NCBI GenBank assembly: GCA_937880705.1
Contig: CALGRZ010000058.1
Location: 1-11,810, forward strand
Origin: an uncultured Alistipes sp.
GTDB lineage: Bacteria > Bacteroidota > Bacteroidia > Bacteroidales > Rikenellaceae
Direction of reading: 5' to 3'
DNA length: 11,810 bases
This document shows positions 1 to 6,505 of the stretch, in pieces (the first letter of the stretch is position 1; every line of letters begins with the position of its first letter). A program made the translations under genes and the position numbers. The notes beneath the pieces are model-generated. The model was not told the origin of the DNA. It ran no database searches and saw only the letters and a program-made list of their open reading frames with translations.

Positions 1-86
1 TCAATATATAAAGAATCACCAATAGAAAATTGAACTTTTACTTTTTCTATATTGCTTTTACCTAATACTTTATAAAATGATTTCAT
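1..86 (-). CDS. 5' end of an unidentified gene, running off the left edge
   Basis: Reading the minus strand from an ATG at 86-84 gives an open frame to the window edge (28 complete codons) that begins MKSFYKVLGKSN and continues with the segment VKVQFSIGDSLYI. There is no stop. The alternating hydrophobic/polar pattern of the last residues suggests beta-strand. The codons are AT-rich (AAA, TTT, ATT), matching the surrounding 1-600 region and unlike the GC-rich centre of the window. No family can be named from so short a piece. It would be transcribed away from the fabG fragment at 453. It could be a chance reading frame, since AT-rich DNA still allows 28 codons without a stop. Confidence 0.35.
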   Translation of the reverse strand, partial: MKSFYKVLGKSNIEKVKVQFSIGDSLYI

Positions 87-103
87 AAACAATAAAATAA
101 TGA

Positions 104-262
104 GAATCATACCATAAAATTAGGAGGGAAGTAGAAATTTTCAACATTCATAATAATATCTTTAAAATTTACAATCCGGCAGAAGTCGGCAAAAACAGGC
201 TTCTACCATACATTCTCTATGTAAATTTAGACAAAAAAGAGCAAATCCGCAAACAGCTATAA
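104..262 (+). other. start-less coding-like scrap, possible gene remnant
   Basis: Between a TGA at 101-103 and a TAA at 260-262 one plus-strand frame is open for 52 codons and reads like real protein in its second half (for example FKIYNPAEVGKNR, then LLPYILYVNLDKKEQIR). No ATG, GTG or TTG sits at a sensible place for the whole stretch, so it is either a remnant whose 5' part is lost or a chance frame. I do not recognise the family. Together with the broken ORF at 453 it suggests that this left end holds pieces of genes rather than intact ones. Confidence 0.25.
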
Positions 263-330
263 TGCTATATACCAGCAATATACACACATCCAACACTCTA
301 AAAATCAGCTGATTAAAAAATGCTTAAAAA

Positions 331-367
331 ACGTTAACCGAGTGTTTTTCGTCACGTGCTTTAACGT
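331..367. repeat. inverted repeat ACGTTAA...TTAACGT in the fabG leader
   Basis: The 190 bases between the scrap ending at 262 and the fabG-like start at 453 hold no gene. Within them ACGTTAA (331-337) and TTAACGT (361-367) are perfect inverted copies separated by 23 nt. The arms lie about 86-122 nt upstream of the ATG at 453, where a promoter and operator would be expected. TAATTTC at 367-373 resembles a Bacteroidales -7 element with one mismatch, but no -33 element goes with it. An operator role is inference, and a seven-base match can occur by chance in AT-rich DNA. Confidence 0.3.
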
Positions 368-452
368 AATTTCATAACACTTTATCGGAAATTGTTGCCA
401 AAAATCCGGGCCAAAGCCTTATCTTCGCAGAAAGCAACAAAAATTATACATT

Positions 453-899
453 ATGAAACTATTGGAAGGAAAGACAGCTCTTGTTACAGGAGCAACACGA
501 GGAATAGGACGCGCCATTGCAGTGAAATTTGCACAGGCCGGTGCCAATGTAGCATTCACCTACCGACAGATCAACAGCAATGCCGAGGAACTTATAAAGG
601 AGATTGAGCATCACGAACTACCATTCAGAGATATCGATATTAACTATATTCCAAAGAAAACTTTATGCAAGAGCCAAAAAGAGATAAATATTAACGACGG
701 GGATATATTGGCATTAGTAACATCTGTAAATGGATTAGACGTCAGCCACGTTGGCTTTGCTTTTTGGGAAAATGGGAAACTACATCTCTTGCATGCTTCG
801 AGCAACAGAGAGTGTGTTATAGCCGATGAAAAGACTATTTACGATTACCAAAAAGATAGAAAGAGCCACTTAGGAGTGAGAGTGTTCAGAATTAAATAG
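453..899 (+). CDS. chimeric ORF: FabG N-terminus joined to a DUF1460 C-terminus
   Basis: This 148-residue frame combines two unrelated families. Residues 1 to about 52 begin MKLLEGKTALVTGATRGIGR and are the start of a short-chain dehydrogenase of the 3-oxoacyl-ACP reductase (FabG) type: first beta-strand, TGxxxGIG NAD(P)-binding loop, and helix ending at NAEELIKEIE. The Asn, Ser, Tyr and Lys catalytic residues, which lie further along in FabG, are absent. From about residue 60 the protein resembles the end of DUF1460 proteins, a papain/NlpC-like fold annotated as N-acetylmuramoyl-alanine amidase-like: YIPKK, then a GDILAL strand, GLDVSHVGFAFW with the likely catalytic-type His, and LHLLHASS. 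Neither half should be active alone. The join lies near 600-640 and keeps the frame. A genuine fusion protein is improbable; recombination or an assembly join is more likely. The ORF ends ten bases before the palindromic terminator at 909. Confidence 0.75.
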   Translation: MKLLEGKTALVTGATRGIGRAIAVKFAQAGANVAFTYRQINSNAEELIKEIEHHELPFRDIDINYIPKKTLCKSQKEININDGDILALVTSVNGLDVSHVGFAFWENGKLHLLHASSNRECVIADEKTIYDYQKDRKSHLGVRVFRIK

Positions 900-908
900 A
901 GATATATG

Positions 909-950
909 ATACAAAAAGAAATATCCCCGCGGGGATATTTCTTTTTGTAT
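909..950. terminator. perfect 42-bp palindromic two-way terminator
   Basis: Every base from 909 to 950 pairs with its mirror partner around the 929/930 axis. The core is ATATCCCC-GC-GGGGATAT, flanked by an A-rich left arm and a T-rich right arm (CTTTTTGT), so either RNA strand gives a GC core hairpin with U-rich 3' side. It lies between two convergent genes, the DUF1460-ending ORF (stop at 899) and the OmpA-like gene (stop at 965), as expected for a shared rho-independent terminator. Confidence 0.85.
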
Positions 951-964
951 ATAATTGATTTTAA

Positions 965-1654
965 TTATTTTAAAGTTCCTTGGTTTGCCGCATTTATCAT
1001 AGCTTCGCTAGCATACATATAAACCTCTACACGACGGTTCTTTGCGCGACCTGCAACTGTCGAGTTGTCTGCAACAGGTTCTTTTGAACCAAATCCCTCG
1101 ACACCTTTAATTTGAGTGTTAGAAACACCTAGTGAACGCAAATAGTTGGCAACAGCATTTGCACGATTTACCGAGAGAGGGTTATTAATGGCATCGCTAC
1201 CAGTTGAATCGGTGTGGCCATAGATTAACACATCGGCATCATTAAAATCTTTCAACACCTTTGCAAACTCTGCCAAATTGCTCTTTGCAGCAGCATTGAG
1301 GTCGTACTTGTTCGTAGCAAACAACAGCCCCGAATCGAAGGTTACTTTAACTGCTGTTAGATTATTCGCATCGGTAATTGTTTCTACAGTTGCATTCTGC
1401 ACCTGAGCTGCAGCCTTTGCAGCGTTATCCATTCTTTTTCCAATGAGAGCACCTGTACCGGCACCAACAGCGGTACCAACAGCCGCGCCAATAGCCTTAT
1501 TACCAGCAAAATGTCCTATTAACAATCCTAAAGCGGCTCCGCCACCTGCACCAATAAGACTACCTTTTGCAGTGTTGTTCATTGTTCCGCAACCACTTAA
1601 TACCATTACGGCACATATTGCAACACATAAAAATTTAAAAAATTTAATCTTCAT
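965..1654 (-). CDS. OmpA-family lipoprotein with a glycine-zipper segment
   Basis: This 229-residue protein probably ties the outer membrane to peptidoglycan. The N-terminus MKIKFFKFLCVAICAVMVLS is followed by G21-C22, a lipobox (LSGC), so it should be cleaved and lipidated at Cys22. Residues 32-72 are rich in Gly and Ala at regular spacing, the glycine-zipper pattern of small outer-membrane lipoproteins. Residues about 103-216 form an OmpA-like C-terminal domain: GHTDSTGS (D149), LSVNRA (R164) and GRAKNRRVEV. D149 and R164 match the Asp and Arg that bind diaminopimelate in characterised OmpA domains. There is no beta-barrel. Length and order fit Bacteroidales lipoproteins of this type. It stands alone, divergent from proS, with a strong promoter at 1788-1818 and a leader of roughly 125 nt. 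Codon use is AT-rich, like region B as a whole. Confidence 0.9.
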   Translation of the reverse strand: MKIKFFKFLCVAICAVMVLSGCGTMNNTAKGSLIGAGGGAALGLLIGHFAGNKAIGAAVGTAVGAGTGALIGKRMDNAAKAAAQVQNATVETITDANNLTAVKVTFDSGLLFATNKYDLNAAAKSNLAEFAKVLKDFNDADVLIYGHTDSTGSDAINNPLSVNRANAVANYLRSLGVSNTQIKGVEGFGSKEPVADNSTVAGRAKNRRVEVYMYASEAMINAANQGTLK

Positions 1655-1787
1655 AACTAATATATTAAAACATTATACTCTTCATTTAGGCAAGATTTAT
1701 CGCCTTTGAACAAGAAAACAGACACAAACCGAGTGCATCTGAGAAATTTCGTCTGCTAAGTTATAAAAAAAATGACATATACAAACC

Positions 1788-1818
1788 CAAAGTTAAAAAA
1801 TAAAGAGTGATAATCAAA
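1788..1818 (-). promoter_or_regulatory. Bacteroidales-type promoter of the OmpA-like gene
   Basis: On the minus strand TTTG (1818-1815) is followed after exactly 19 nt by TAACTTTG (1795-1788). This matches the Bacteroidales primary sigma consensus of TTTG, a 19-21 nt spacer and TAnnTTTG. Transcription should start a few bases downstream, leaving about 125 nt of leader before the ATG at 1654. The element backs onto the proS -7 box at 1821-1828. Confidence 0.7.
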
Positions 1819-1820
1819 TA

Positions 1821-1828
1821 TATTTTTG
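1821..1828 (+). promoter_or_regulatory. -7 element of proS
   Basis: TATTTTTG fits TAnnTTTG and lies 43 nt upstream of the proS ATG. No TTTG is seen 19-21 nt further upstream (around 1797-1801), so the -33 contact is weak. The element lies beside the -33 box of the divergent OmpA-like gene, so polymerase binding at one promoter may exclude the other (inference). Confidence 0.45.
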
Positions 1829-1871
1829 TAAATTCGCGAAATATTTATATTGAAACTAATAATACAACAAT

Positions 1872-3353
1872 ATGGCAGAGTTAAAAGATTTGACAAAACG
1901 TAGCGAGAGTTATTCGCAATGGTATAACGATTTGGTCATTAAAGCCGATTTGGCAGAGCAATCACCCGTTCGCGGTTGCATGGTTATCAAGCCCTATGGT
2001 TATGCAATTTGGGAAAAGATACAACGTACATTAGACGACATGTTCAAAGAAACCGGACATGTAAACGCATATTTTCCACTACTCATCCCTAAATCGTTCC
2101 TTAGCAGAGAGGCTGAACATGTTGAGGGATTTGCAAAAGAGTGTGCCGTTGTTACTCATTATCGTTTAAAAAATTCTTCCGATGGTAGCGGAGTTGTTGT
2201 AGACCCGGCAGCCAAACTAGAAGAGGAGATGATTATTCGCCCCACATCGGAGACAATTATTTGGAGCACATACAAAAATTGGATACAATCGTATCGCGAC
2301 CTGCCTATAAAGGTTAATCAGTGGGCAAACGTTATGCGTTGGGAGATGCGTACACGTCTGTTCCTGCGTACTGCCGAGTTCCTCTGGCAGGAGGGCCACA
2401 CCGCCCACGCCACCGCCGAGGAGGCTATCGAGGAGACCGAGCGCATGATCAACGTCTACCGCACCTTTGCCGAGGAGTGGATGGGCGTCCCCGTTATCGT
2501 AGGCCACAAGTCGCCCAACGAGCGTTTCGCAGGTGCTGTGGATACCCTTACCAGCGAGGCACTGATGCAGGATGGCAAGGCACTTCAGAGCGGTACTTCG
2601 CACTTCCTGGGTCAGAACTTTGCCAAGGCCTTCGACGTGCAGTACACCAACAAGGAGGGCAAGCAGGAGTATGTGTGGGCAACCTCGTGGGGCGTATCGA
2701 CACGCCTTATGGGTGCTCTGATCATGGCTCACTCGGACAACAACGGTCTGGTGCTGCCTCCCAAGCTCGCACCCATTCAGGTTGTCATGGTGCCCATCTA
2801 TCGTGGTGAGGAGCAGCGTCTGCAGGCTGTGGAGCGTTTCGAGGAGCTCGCTCGTGAGCTGCGTGCCAAGGGTGTGTCGGTGAAGATCGACGGCCGTGAC
2901 AATGTACGCTCGGGCTTTAAGTTTGCCGAGTATGAGCTCAAGGGTGTTCCCGTGCGTCTGGCTCTCGGCCCCCGCGATCTGGAGAACGGCACTATCGAGT
3001 TGGCACGTCGCGATACCCTCACAAAGGAGATCGTGTCGCAGGAGGGTCTGGCAGATCGTATCGTAGCCCTGCTCGACGAGATACAGCAGAACATCTTTAA
3101 GAAGGCTTTGGACTATCGCAACTCGATGATTACCAAGGTTGACAGCTGGGAGGAGTTCCAGCAGGTGCTCAACGACAAGGGTGGCTTCATCCTTGCGCAT
3201 TGGGACGGCACGCCCGAGACCGAGCAGGCCATCAAGGATGCTACGAAGGCTACCATCCGCTGCATACCAATGGATGTTGTTGAGGAGGAGGGCAAGTGCG
3301 TGTACTCGGGTAAGCCCTCGAAGTATCGTGTATTGTTTGCCAAGAGTTACTAA
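1872..3353 (+). CDS. proS: prolyl-tRNA synthetase (ProRS, type without editing insertion)
   Basis: This cytosolic class II enzyme activates proline with ATP and loads tRNA-Pro. The 493-residue length and absence of an editing insertion match the archaeal/eukaryotic-like ProRS of Bacteroidota. Visible parts are motif 2 (R123-PTSE and the arginine-rich RWEMRTR at 156-162), the active-site segment [10 protein letters not shown] (241-250), motif 3 ([16 protein letters not shown], 272-287), an anticodon-binding domain (about 300-395) and the C-terminal domain with the family's final Tyr493. C464 and C476 may remain from a metal site. The reading frame is intact, but DNA composition changes abruptly inside it: hand counts give 23/60 GC at 2221-2280, 27/60 at 2281-2340, 37/60 at 2341-2400 and 40/60 at 2401-2460. 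Before the break codons are GAA/TTA-rich; afterwards almost only GAG and CTG/CTC. The switch falls on the highly conserved residues ~154-180. purC follows 12 nt later. Confidence 0.97.
   Translation: MAELKDLTKRSESYSQWYNDLVIKADLAEQSPVRGCMVIKPYGYAIWEKIQRTLDDMFKETGHVNAYFPLLIPKSFLSREAEHVEGFAKECAVVTHYRLKNSSDGSGVVVDPAAKLEEEMIIRPTSETIIWSTYKNWIQSYRDLPIKVNQWANVMRWEMRTRLFLRTAEFLWQEGHTAHATAEEAIEETERMINVYRTFAEEWMGVPVIVGHKSPNERFAGAVDTLTSEALMQDGKALQSGTSHFLGQNFAKAFDVQYTNKEGKQEYVWATSWGVSTRLMGALIMAHSDNNGLVLPPKLAPIQVVMVPIYRGEEQRLQAVERFEELARELRAKGVSVKIDGRDNVRSGFKFAEYELKGVPVRLALGPRDLENGTIELARRDTLTKEIVSQEGLADRIVALLDEIQQNIFKKALDYRNSMITKVDSWEEFQQVLNDKGGFILAHWDGTPETEQAIKDATKATIRCIPMDVVEEEGKCVYSGKPSKYRVLFAKSY
2325..2360. 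other. composition breakpoint inside proS
   Basis: The boundary between AT-rich and GC-rich DNA lies here, in codons for the near-invariant segment [14 protein letters not shown]. Such a stretch is similar at DNA level between species, so it could serve homologous recombination or mislead an assembler. The position is by eye, give or take a few tens of bases. Confidence 0.6.
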
Positions 3354-3365
3354 AAACAGGAAGAT

Positions 3366-4310
3366 ATGAACGCTATTGTAAAGAACAATTTTGAGTTTGA
3401 GGGCCAGAAGGGTCACTATGTAGGTAAGGTGCGCGATGTGTACAACATCAACGATGACTACCTTGTAATGGTGGTCTCGGACCGTATCTCGGCCTTCGAT
3501 GTTGTATTGCCCAAGGGTATCCCCTTCAAGGGTCAGGTGCTCAACCAGATCGCTGCCAAGTTCCTCGATGCTACCACCGACATCCTCCCCAACTGGAAGA
3601 TCGCCGTACCCGATCCTATGGTTACGGTGGGTCACCGTTGCGAGCCCTATAAGGTCGAGATGGTCATCCGTGGCTATCTGTCGGGCCATGCTTGGAGAGA
3701 GTATAAGGCCGGCAAGCGCGAGATCTGCGGTGTGAAGATGCCCGATGGTATGGTCGAGAACCAGCGTTTCCCCGAGCCTATCATCACCCCTACGACCAAG
3801 GCCGATGAGGGTCACGATGAGGATATCTCGAAGGAGGAGATCATCGCCCAGGGTCTGGTGTCGCGTGAGGAGTATGAGCAGCTGGAGGCCTACACCCGTG
3901 CTATCTTCCAGCGCGGTACGGAGATAGCCCACAAGATGGGTCTTATCCTCGTTGATACCAAGTATGAGTTCGGTAAGAAGAATGGTGTTATCTACCTTAT
4001 GGACGAGATCCACACCCCCGACTCGTCGCGCTACTTCTACGAGGAGGGCTACGAGGAGCGTCAGGCCAAGGGCGAGAAGCAGAAGCAGCTCTCGAAGGAG
4101 TTTGTTCGCGAGTGGCTCATGGCCAATGGCTTCCAGGGTCTGGAGGGCCAGCAGGTGCCCGAGATGACCGATGAGGTTGTGGCAAGCATCACCGAGCGTT
4201 ATATCGAGCTCTATGAGGCTGTTACGGGCGAGAAGTTCGTGCGCGAGGAGAGCGACGATGTCGAGAAGCGTATCTTCGACAACGTGTCGGCCTACCTTAA
4301 GACGTTGTAA
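3366..4310 (+). CDS. purC: SAICAR synthetase (phosphoribosylaminoimidazole-succinocarboxamide synthase)
   Basis: This enzyme joins CAIR and aspartate with ATP to make SAICAR in de novo purine synthesis. The 314-residue protein carries the family's signatures in order: GKVRDVY (20-26, nucleotide-binding loop), SDRISAFD (38-45), [13 protein letters not shown] (102-114), [15 protein letters not shown] (141-155), LVDTKYEFG (195-203) and [11 protein letters not shown] (213-223). The length is at the longer end, as in Bacteroidota and eukaryote-like forms. The ATG is 12 nt after the proS stop, with AGGAAG just before it, and I see no promoter between them, so the two genes are probably one transcript that ends at 4391-4433. 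Codon use is uniformly GC-rich. Confidence 0.97.
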   Translation: MNAIVKNNFEFEGQKGHYVGKVRDVYNINDDYLVMVVSDRISAFDVVLPKGIPFKGQVLNQIAAKFLDATTDILPNWKIAVPDPMVTVGHRCEPYKVEMVIRGYLSGHAWREYKAGKREICGVKMPDGMVENQRFPEPIITPTTKADEGHDEDISKEEIIAQGLVSREEYEQLEAYTRAIFQRGTEIAHKMGLILVDTKYEFGKKNGVIYLMDEIHTPDSSRYFYEEGYEERQAKGEKQKQLSKEFVREWLMANGFQGLEGQQVPEMTDEVVASITERYIELYEAVTGEKFVREESDDVEKRIFDNVSAYLKTL

Positions 4311-4337
4311 AGAGGAGCGATTATAAATATTGATTTA

Positions 4338-4382
4338 GAAGTTGTCTTGCAAGGCTAAAATTAGCACTTGTTATAGAACTTC
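4338..4382. repeat. composite imperfect stem-loop after purC
   Basis: Outer arms GAAGTT (4338-4343) and AACTTC (4377-4382) pair perfectly. After a 6-by-6 internal loop, CAAG (4350-4353) pairs with CTTG (4367-4370), and GCTA (4354-4357) pairs with TAGC (4362-4365) around a four-base loop. It sits in the purC 3' untranslated region, upstream of a separate strong terminator. It may be a processing or stability element of the mRNA or an old small inverted-repeat insertion; no coding potential is seen. Confidence 0.4.
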
Positions 4383-4390
4383 AACCATAA

Positions 4391-4433
4391 GGGGGTGTCC
4401 AATATACTTGTTGGACACCCCTCTGTTTTTTTT
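4391..4433 (+). terminator. rho-independent terminator of proS-purC
   Basis: GGGGTGTCCAA (4392-4402) and TTGGACACCCC (4411-4421) form an 11-bp perfect stem with an eight-base loop, followed by TCTG and a run of eight T at 4426-4433. There is no matching A-run on the left side, so it works mainly in the plus direction. It ends immediately before the stop of the convergent response regulator gene at 4435. Confidence 0.9.
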
Positions 4434-4434
4434 G

Positions 4435-5118
4435 TTAATGTTGCTCTGTTAGCCTATATCCCACGCCACGCACTGCCGATATCTCGATGTTGGGATCATC
4501 CACAAATCGGCTGCGCAGCTTCGATACAAAGACATTGAGCGAGCGCAGGTTGTAGTAGCTGTCGTCGCCCCATATATCGAGCAGTATGGCGCGTGAGCTG
4601 ACCACACGCCCCATGTTGGCTGCAAGGTGCGCCAGTATTGCCGTCTCGCGTGCCGAGAGGTGCTGCTCGTCGTTGTTGTGTTGCAGTGTGCCACGCCCGC
4701 TGTCGAAGAGATACTCACCTATATTATATAGGCTCTTGTCTGCCGGGCTATCCAGACGTGATAGCAGTGCCTCGATGCGCACCAGCAGCTCCTCCATCGA
4801 GAAGGGCTTTCTGAGGTAGTCGTTGCCACCGGCGCGGAAGCCCTCGACAACATCCTCGGCACCACTGCGTGCCGAGAGGAAGAGGCATAGGATGTTGTTG
4901 TTGAGTGCCCGCATGCGGCTCACCATCTCCAGACCATCCATGCGCGGCATCATGATGTCGGCCACGACAAGGTGTGGGCAGAAGCTGTTAAACAGGCGTA
5001 GGCCCTCCTCGCCATCCCGAGCCGTGAGAACCTCGTAGCCCGCATGTTGCAGGGCATCGGATACAACGCGGCAGATCACCGCCTCATCTTCAACAATAAG
5101 AACTCTTCTATTTGCCAT
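4435..5118 (-). CDS. OmpR/PhoB-family response regulator
   Basis: This 227-residue DNA-binding regulator has a receiver domain (about 5-118) and a winged-helix output domain (about 130-224). The acidic pair E10/D11, phospho-acceptor D54 (VVADIMMPRMDG), S82 and K104 (LRKPF) are in place. The output domain has LSARETAILAHLA, the NLRSLNVFVSKLRSRF recognition region and the usual VRGVGYRL end. Its start overlaps the histidine kinase stop by 11 nt (5108-5118), so the pair is cotranscribed and probably translationally coupled, and the kinase is its likely partner. Signal and targets are unknown. The TTAAC half-sites at 6369-6406 upstream of the kinase are the best candidate operator. I cannot match it to a named system such as RprY. 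No clear terminator of its own is seen on the minus strand. Confidence 0.95.
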   Translation of the reverse strand: MANRRVLIVEDEAVICRVVSDALQHAGYEVLTARDGEEGLRLFNSFCPHLVVADIMMPRMDGLEMVSRMRALNNNILCLFLSARSGAEDVVEGFRAGGNDYLRKPFSMEELLVRIEALLSRLDSPADKSLYNIGEYLFDSGRGTLQHNNDEQHLSARETAILAHLAANMGRVVSSRAILLDIWGDDSYYNLRSLNVFVSKLRSRFVDDPNIEISAVRGVGYRLTEQH

Positions 5119-6319
5119 AGCGTGGTAGTGTTATGTCGAAGCGTGTGCCGAAGCCTCGTCGCGATACCACCGCGATAGTGCCTCCGTGACGCTTGACCAT
5201 GCATTTGACGTAGTATAATCCGAGGCCGTAGCCCTTTGTATCGTGGCGGTTGCCCGTATATATGCGGTAGAACTTGTCGAAGATGCGCCGTTGCTCACCG
5301 CGCTCGATGCCCTGACCGCGGTCGGCCACCGAGATGTAGACCGTCTGATCATCCATCGAGGCCTTAAGGCTTATCTGCGGTGTGTCGGGCGAGTACTTTA
5401 TGGCGTTGTCCACAAGTGCGTTTATGATGCCCAGCAGGTGGAAGCGGTCGGCCACAAGTGCTATGTCGTCGGCTATGAGCGTGTGCCAATCTACGTTGCG
5501 TGAGGCATACTTAAGGCTCATCGTCGTTACCACCTCCTCGACAATCGTGCACAGTTGCAGCTCCTCCGTGCGCAGAGGCTCCGACCTGTAACGCTCGGTC
5601 GACGTGCGCAGTATGTGCTCCACCATGTTGTCCAGATGCTTGATCTCGGAGCGTGCAAGTGTCAGGTAATCGGTAAGTTGCTCTCTGTTTTCGGCTATTT
5701 GAGGTATGCTTATCAGGGCATCCGTGGCGGCATAGGCTGCGGCGATGGGTGTCTTAAGCTCATGAGTTATGTTGTGTGTCAGGTCACGACGTATCTGCTC
5801 TATCTGCTTGGCACGATAGAGCGTGTGCAGCAGCCATGCGAAGGCGAGGACGATTACAAGTATGGAGCCCACTTGCAGCAGTAGCATAAGGCGCATATTG
5901 CGCATGATGGCCTCGTGGGGGTCCTCTACCGTGAGGCGCAGGATGATGGGTGCAATGGTGCGCTCAACCGAGAGCAGCTCCTCACCCAGAGCCTCACCGC
6001 CACGGCTCATGAGCACGATGGGCTCAAGGTCGCTCGTCGAGAGTACCTCGACGCGGAGGTCAGTGTCGATACCGGCTGTGCGCAGCTCATCGCGCACGAT
6101 GGCGTAGAGGCGGTCGATGCTACCCATGTGGAAGCTCATCGTATTCGTGGGGGTGATATACTGATAGCGTGCCTCCTCCATGATGCTCTCGATCTGGCGC
6201 AGGTAGCTGCGGCTCATGTCGCGGTAGGTGCTCACCGAGCGTGCCACCTCGACCGATGCAAGTAGCACCAGCGAGAGTATTGCAGTGAGGGTAACAACCA
6301 AAAAGCGACTCTTTTTCAT
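5108..6319 (-). CDS. membrane sensor histidine kinase
   Basis: A 403-residue HisKA/HATPase kinase. A first membrane helix (about 6-27) precedes a periplasmic sensor region of roughly 115 residues with no family I recognise, and a second helix (about 143-164). The dimerisation domain carries the phospho-acceptor H186 in HELKTP. The ATPase domain shows an N box (NALVDNAIKYS, N300 and N305), a G1 box (DRGQGI, D333), an F box (FDKFYR) and a G2 box (GYGLGL). There is no HAMP domain beyond a short linker, no PAS domain and no receiver domain, so it is a simple sensor rather than a hybrid kinase. It leads the minus-strand unit, with the response regulator overlapping its end, and is divergent from a TonB-domain gene that the pair may control. 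A -7 element only four bases before the ATG suggests a very short leader. Confidence 0.95.
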   Translation of the reverse strand: MKKSRFLVVTLTAILSLVLLASVEVARSVSTYRDMSRSYLRQIESIMEEARYQYITPTNTMSFHMGSIDRLYAIVRDELRTAGIDTDLRVEVLSTSDLEPIVLMSRGGEALGEELLSVERTIAPIILRLTVEDPHEAIMRNMRLMLLLQVGSILVIVLAFAWLLHTLYRAKQIEQIRRDLTHNITHELKTPIAAAYAATDALISIPQIAENREQLTDYLTLARSEIKHLDNMVEHILRTSTERYRSEPLRTEELQLCTIVEEVVTTMSLKYASRNVDWHTLIADDIALVADRFHLLGIINALVDNAIKYSPDTPQISLKASMDDQTVYISVADRGQGIERGEQRRIFDKFYRIYTGNRHDTKGYGLGLYYVKCMVKRHGGTIAVVSRRGFGTRFDITLPRYGK

Positions 6320-6323
6320 ATTA

Positions 6324-6331
6324 CAAAGGTA
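6324..6331 (-). promoter_or_regulatory. -7 element immediately before the kinase gene
   Basis: On the minus strand TACCTTTG (6331-6324) fits TAnnTTTG and is separated from the ATG at 6319 by only four bases. If used, transcription would start at or just before the start codon, giving a nearly leaderless mRNA. No TTTG is found 19-21 nt upstream, so recognition may depend on an activator. The identical octamer occurs in the divergent promoter at 6439-6446. Confidence 0.45.
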
Positions 6332-6368
6332 TATAAAATGGTCGTAATATCACCATCCGTCTGCCACA

Positions 6369-6406
6369 TTTAACACTATTTAACATTGGCGTTAACATTG
6401 TTTAAC
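6369..6406. promoter_or_regulatory. four spaced TTAAC half-sites, candidate response-regulator operator
   Basis: TTTAAC at 6369-6374, TTTAAC at 6379-6384, GTTAAC at 6391-6396 and TTTAAC at 6401-6406 lie in the same orientation with start-to-start distances of 10, 12 and 10 bp. This makes two direct-repeat pairs, 22 bp or two helical turns apart. OmpR/PhoB-family dimers typically bind direct repeats about 10-11 bp apart. The array lies between the -7 elements of the kinase gene and the TonB-domain gene, where one bound regulator could control both. Which protein binds is inference. Confidence 0.5.
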
Positions 6407-6438
6407 CTAAAAAATTAGGAGCGGAGCGTCTCGCACAC

Positions 6439-6446
6439 TACCTTTG
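6439..6446 (+). promoter_or_regulatory. -7 element of the TonB-domain gene
   Basis: TACCTTTG fits the Bacteroidales TAnnTTTG consensus, followed by a purine-containing start region and a leader of about 50 nt to the ATG at 6506. The -33 position (around 6416-6420, TTAGG) is a poor match, which would suit a promoter needing an activator bound at 6369-6406. Confidence 0.55.
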
Positions 6447-6505
6447 CACCAAGATAAGTGAGCAGCTGCACTATAAAACATTAAAACCTTTAAAACCTTT
6501 AAACT

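Noticed and set aside
453..607. Overlapping 71-codon frame starting at 392
   Set aside because: It is an out-of-frame, low-quality reading of the leader and the fabG piece; the frame at 453 carries the clear family match.
2217..4013. 598-codon open frame antisense to proS and purC
   Set aside because: It is the complementary frame of GC-rich, strongly biased coding DNA, is very rich in Leu, His and Gly without domains, and starts inside another gene.
4435..6319. Assignment of the two-component pair to RprX/RprY
   Set aside because: Only general OmpR/HisKA features are shared; the sequences I can recall do not match closely enough to name it.
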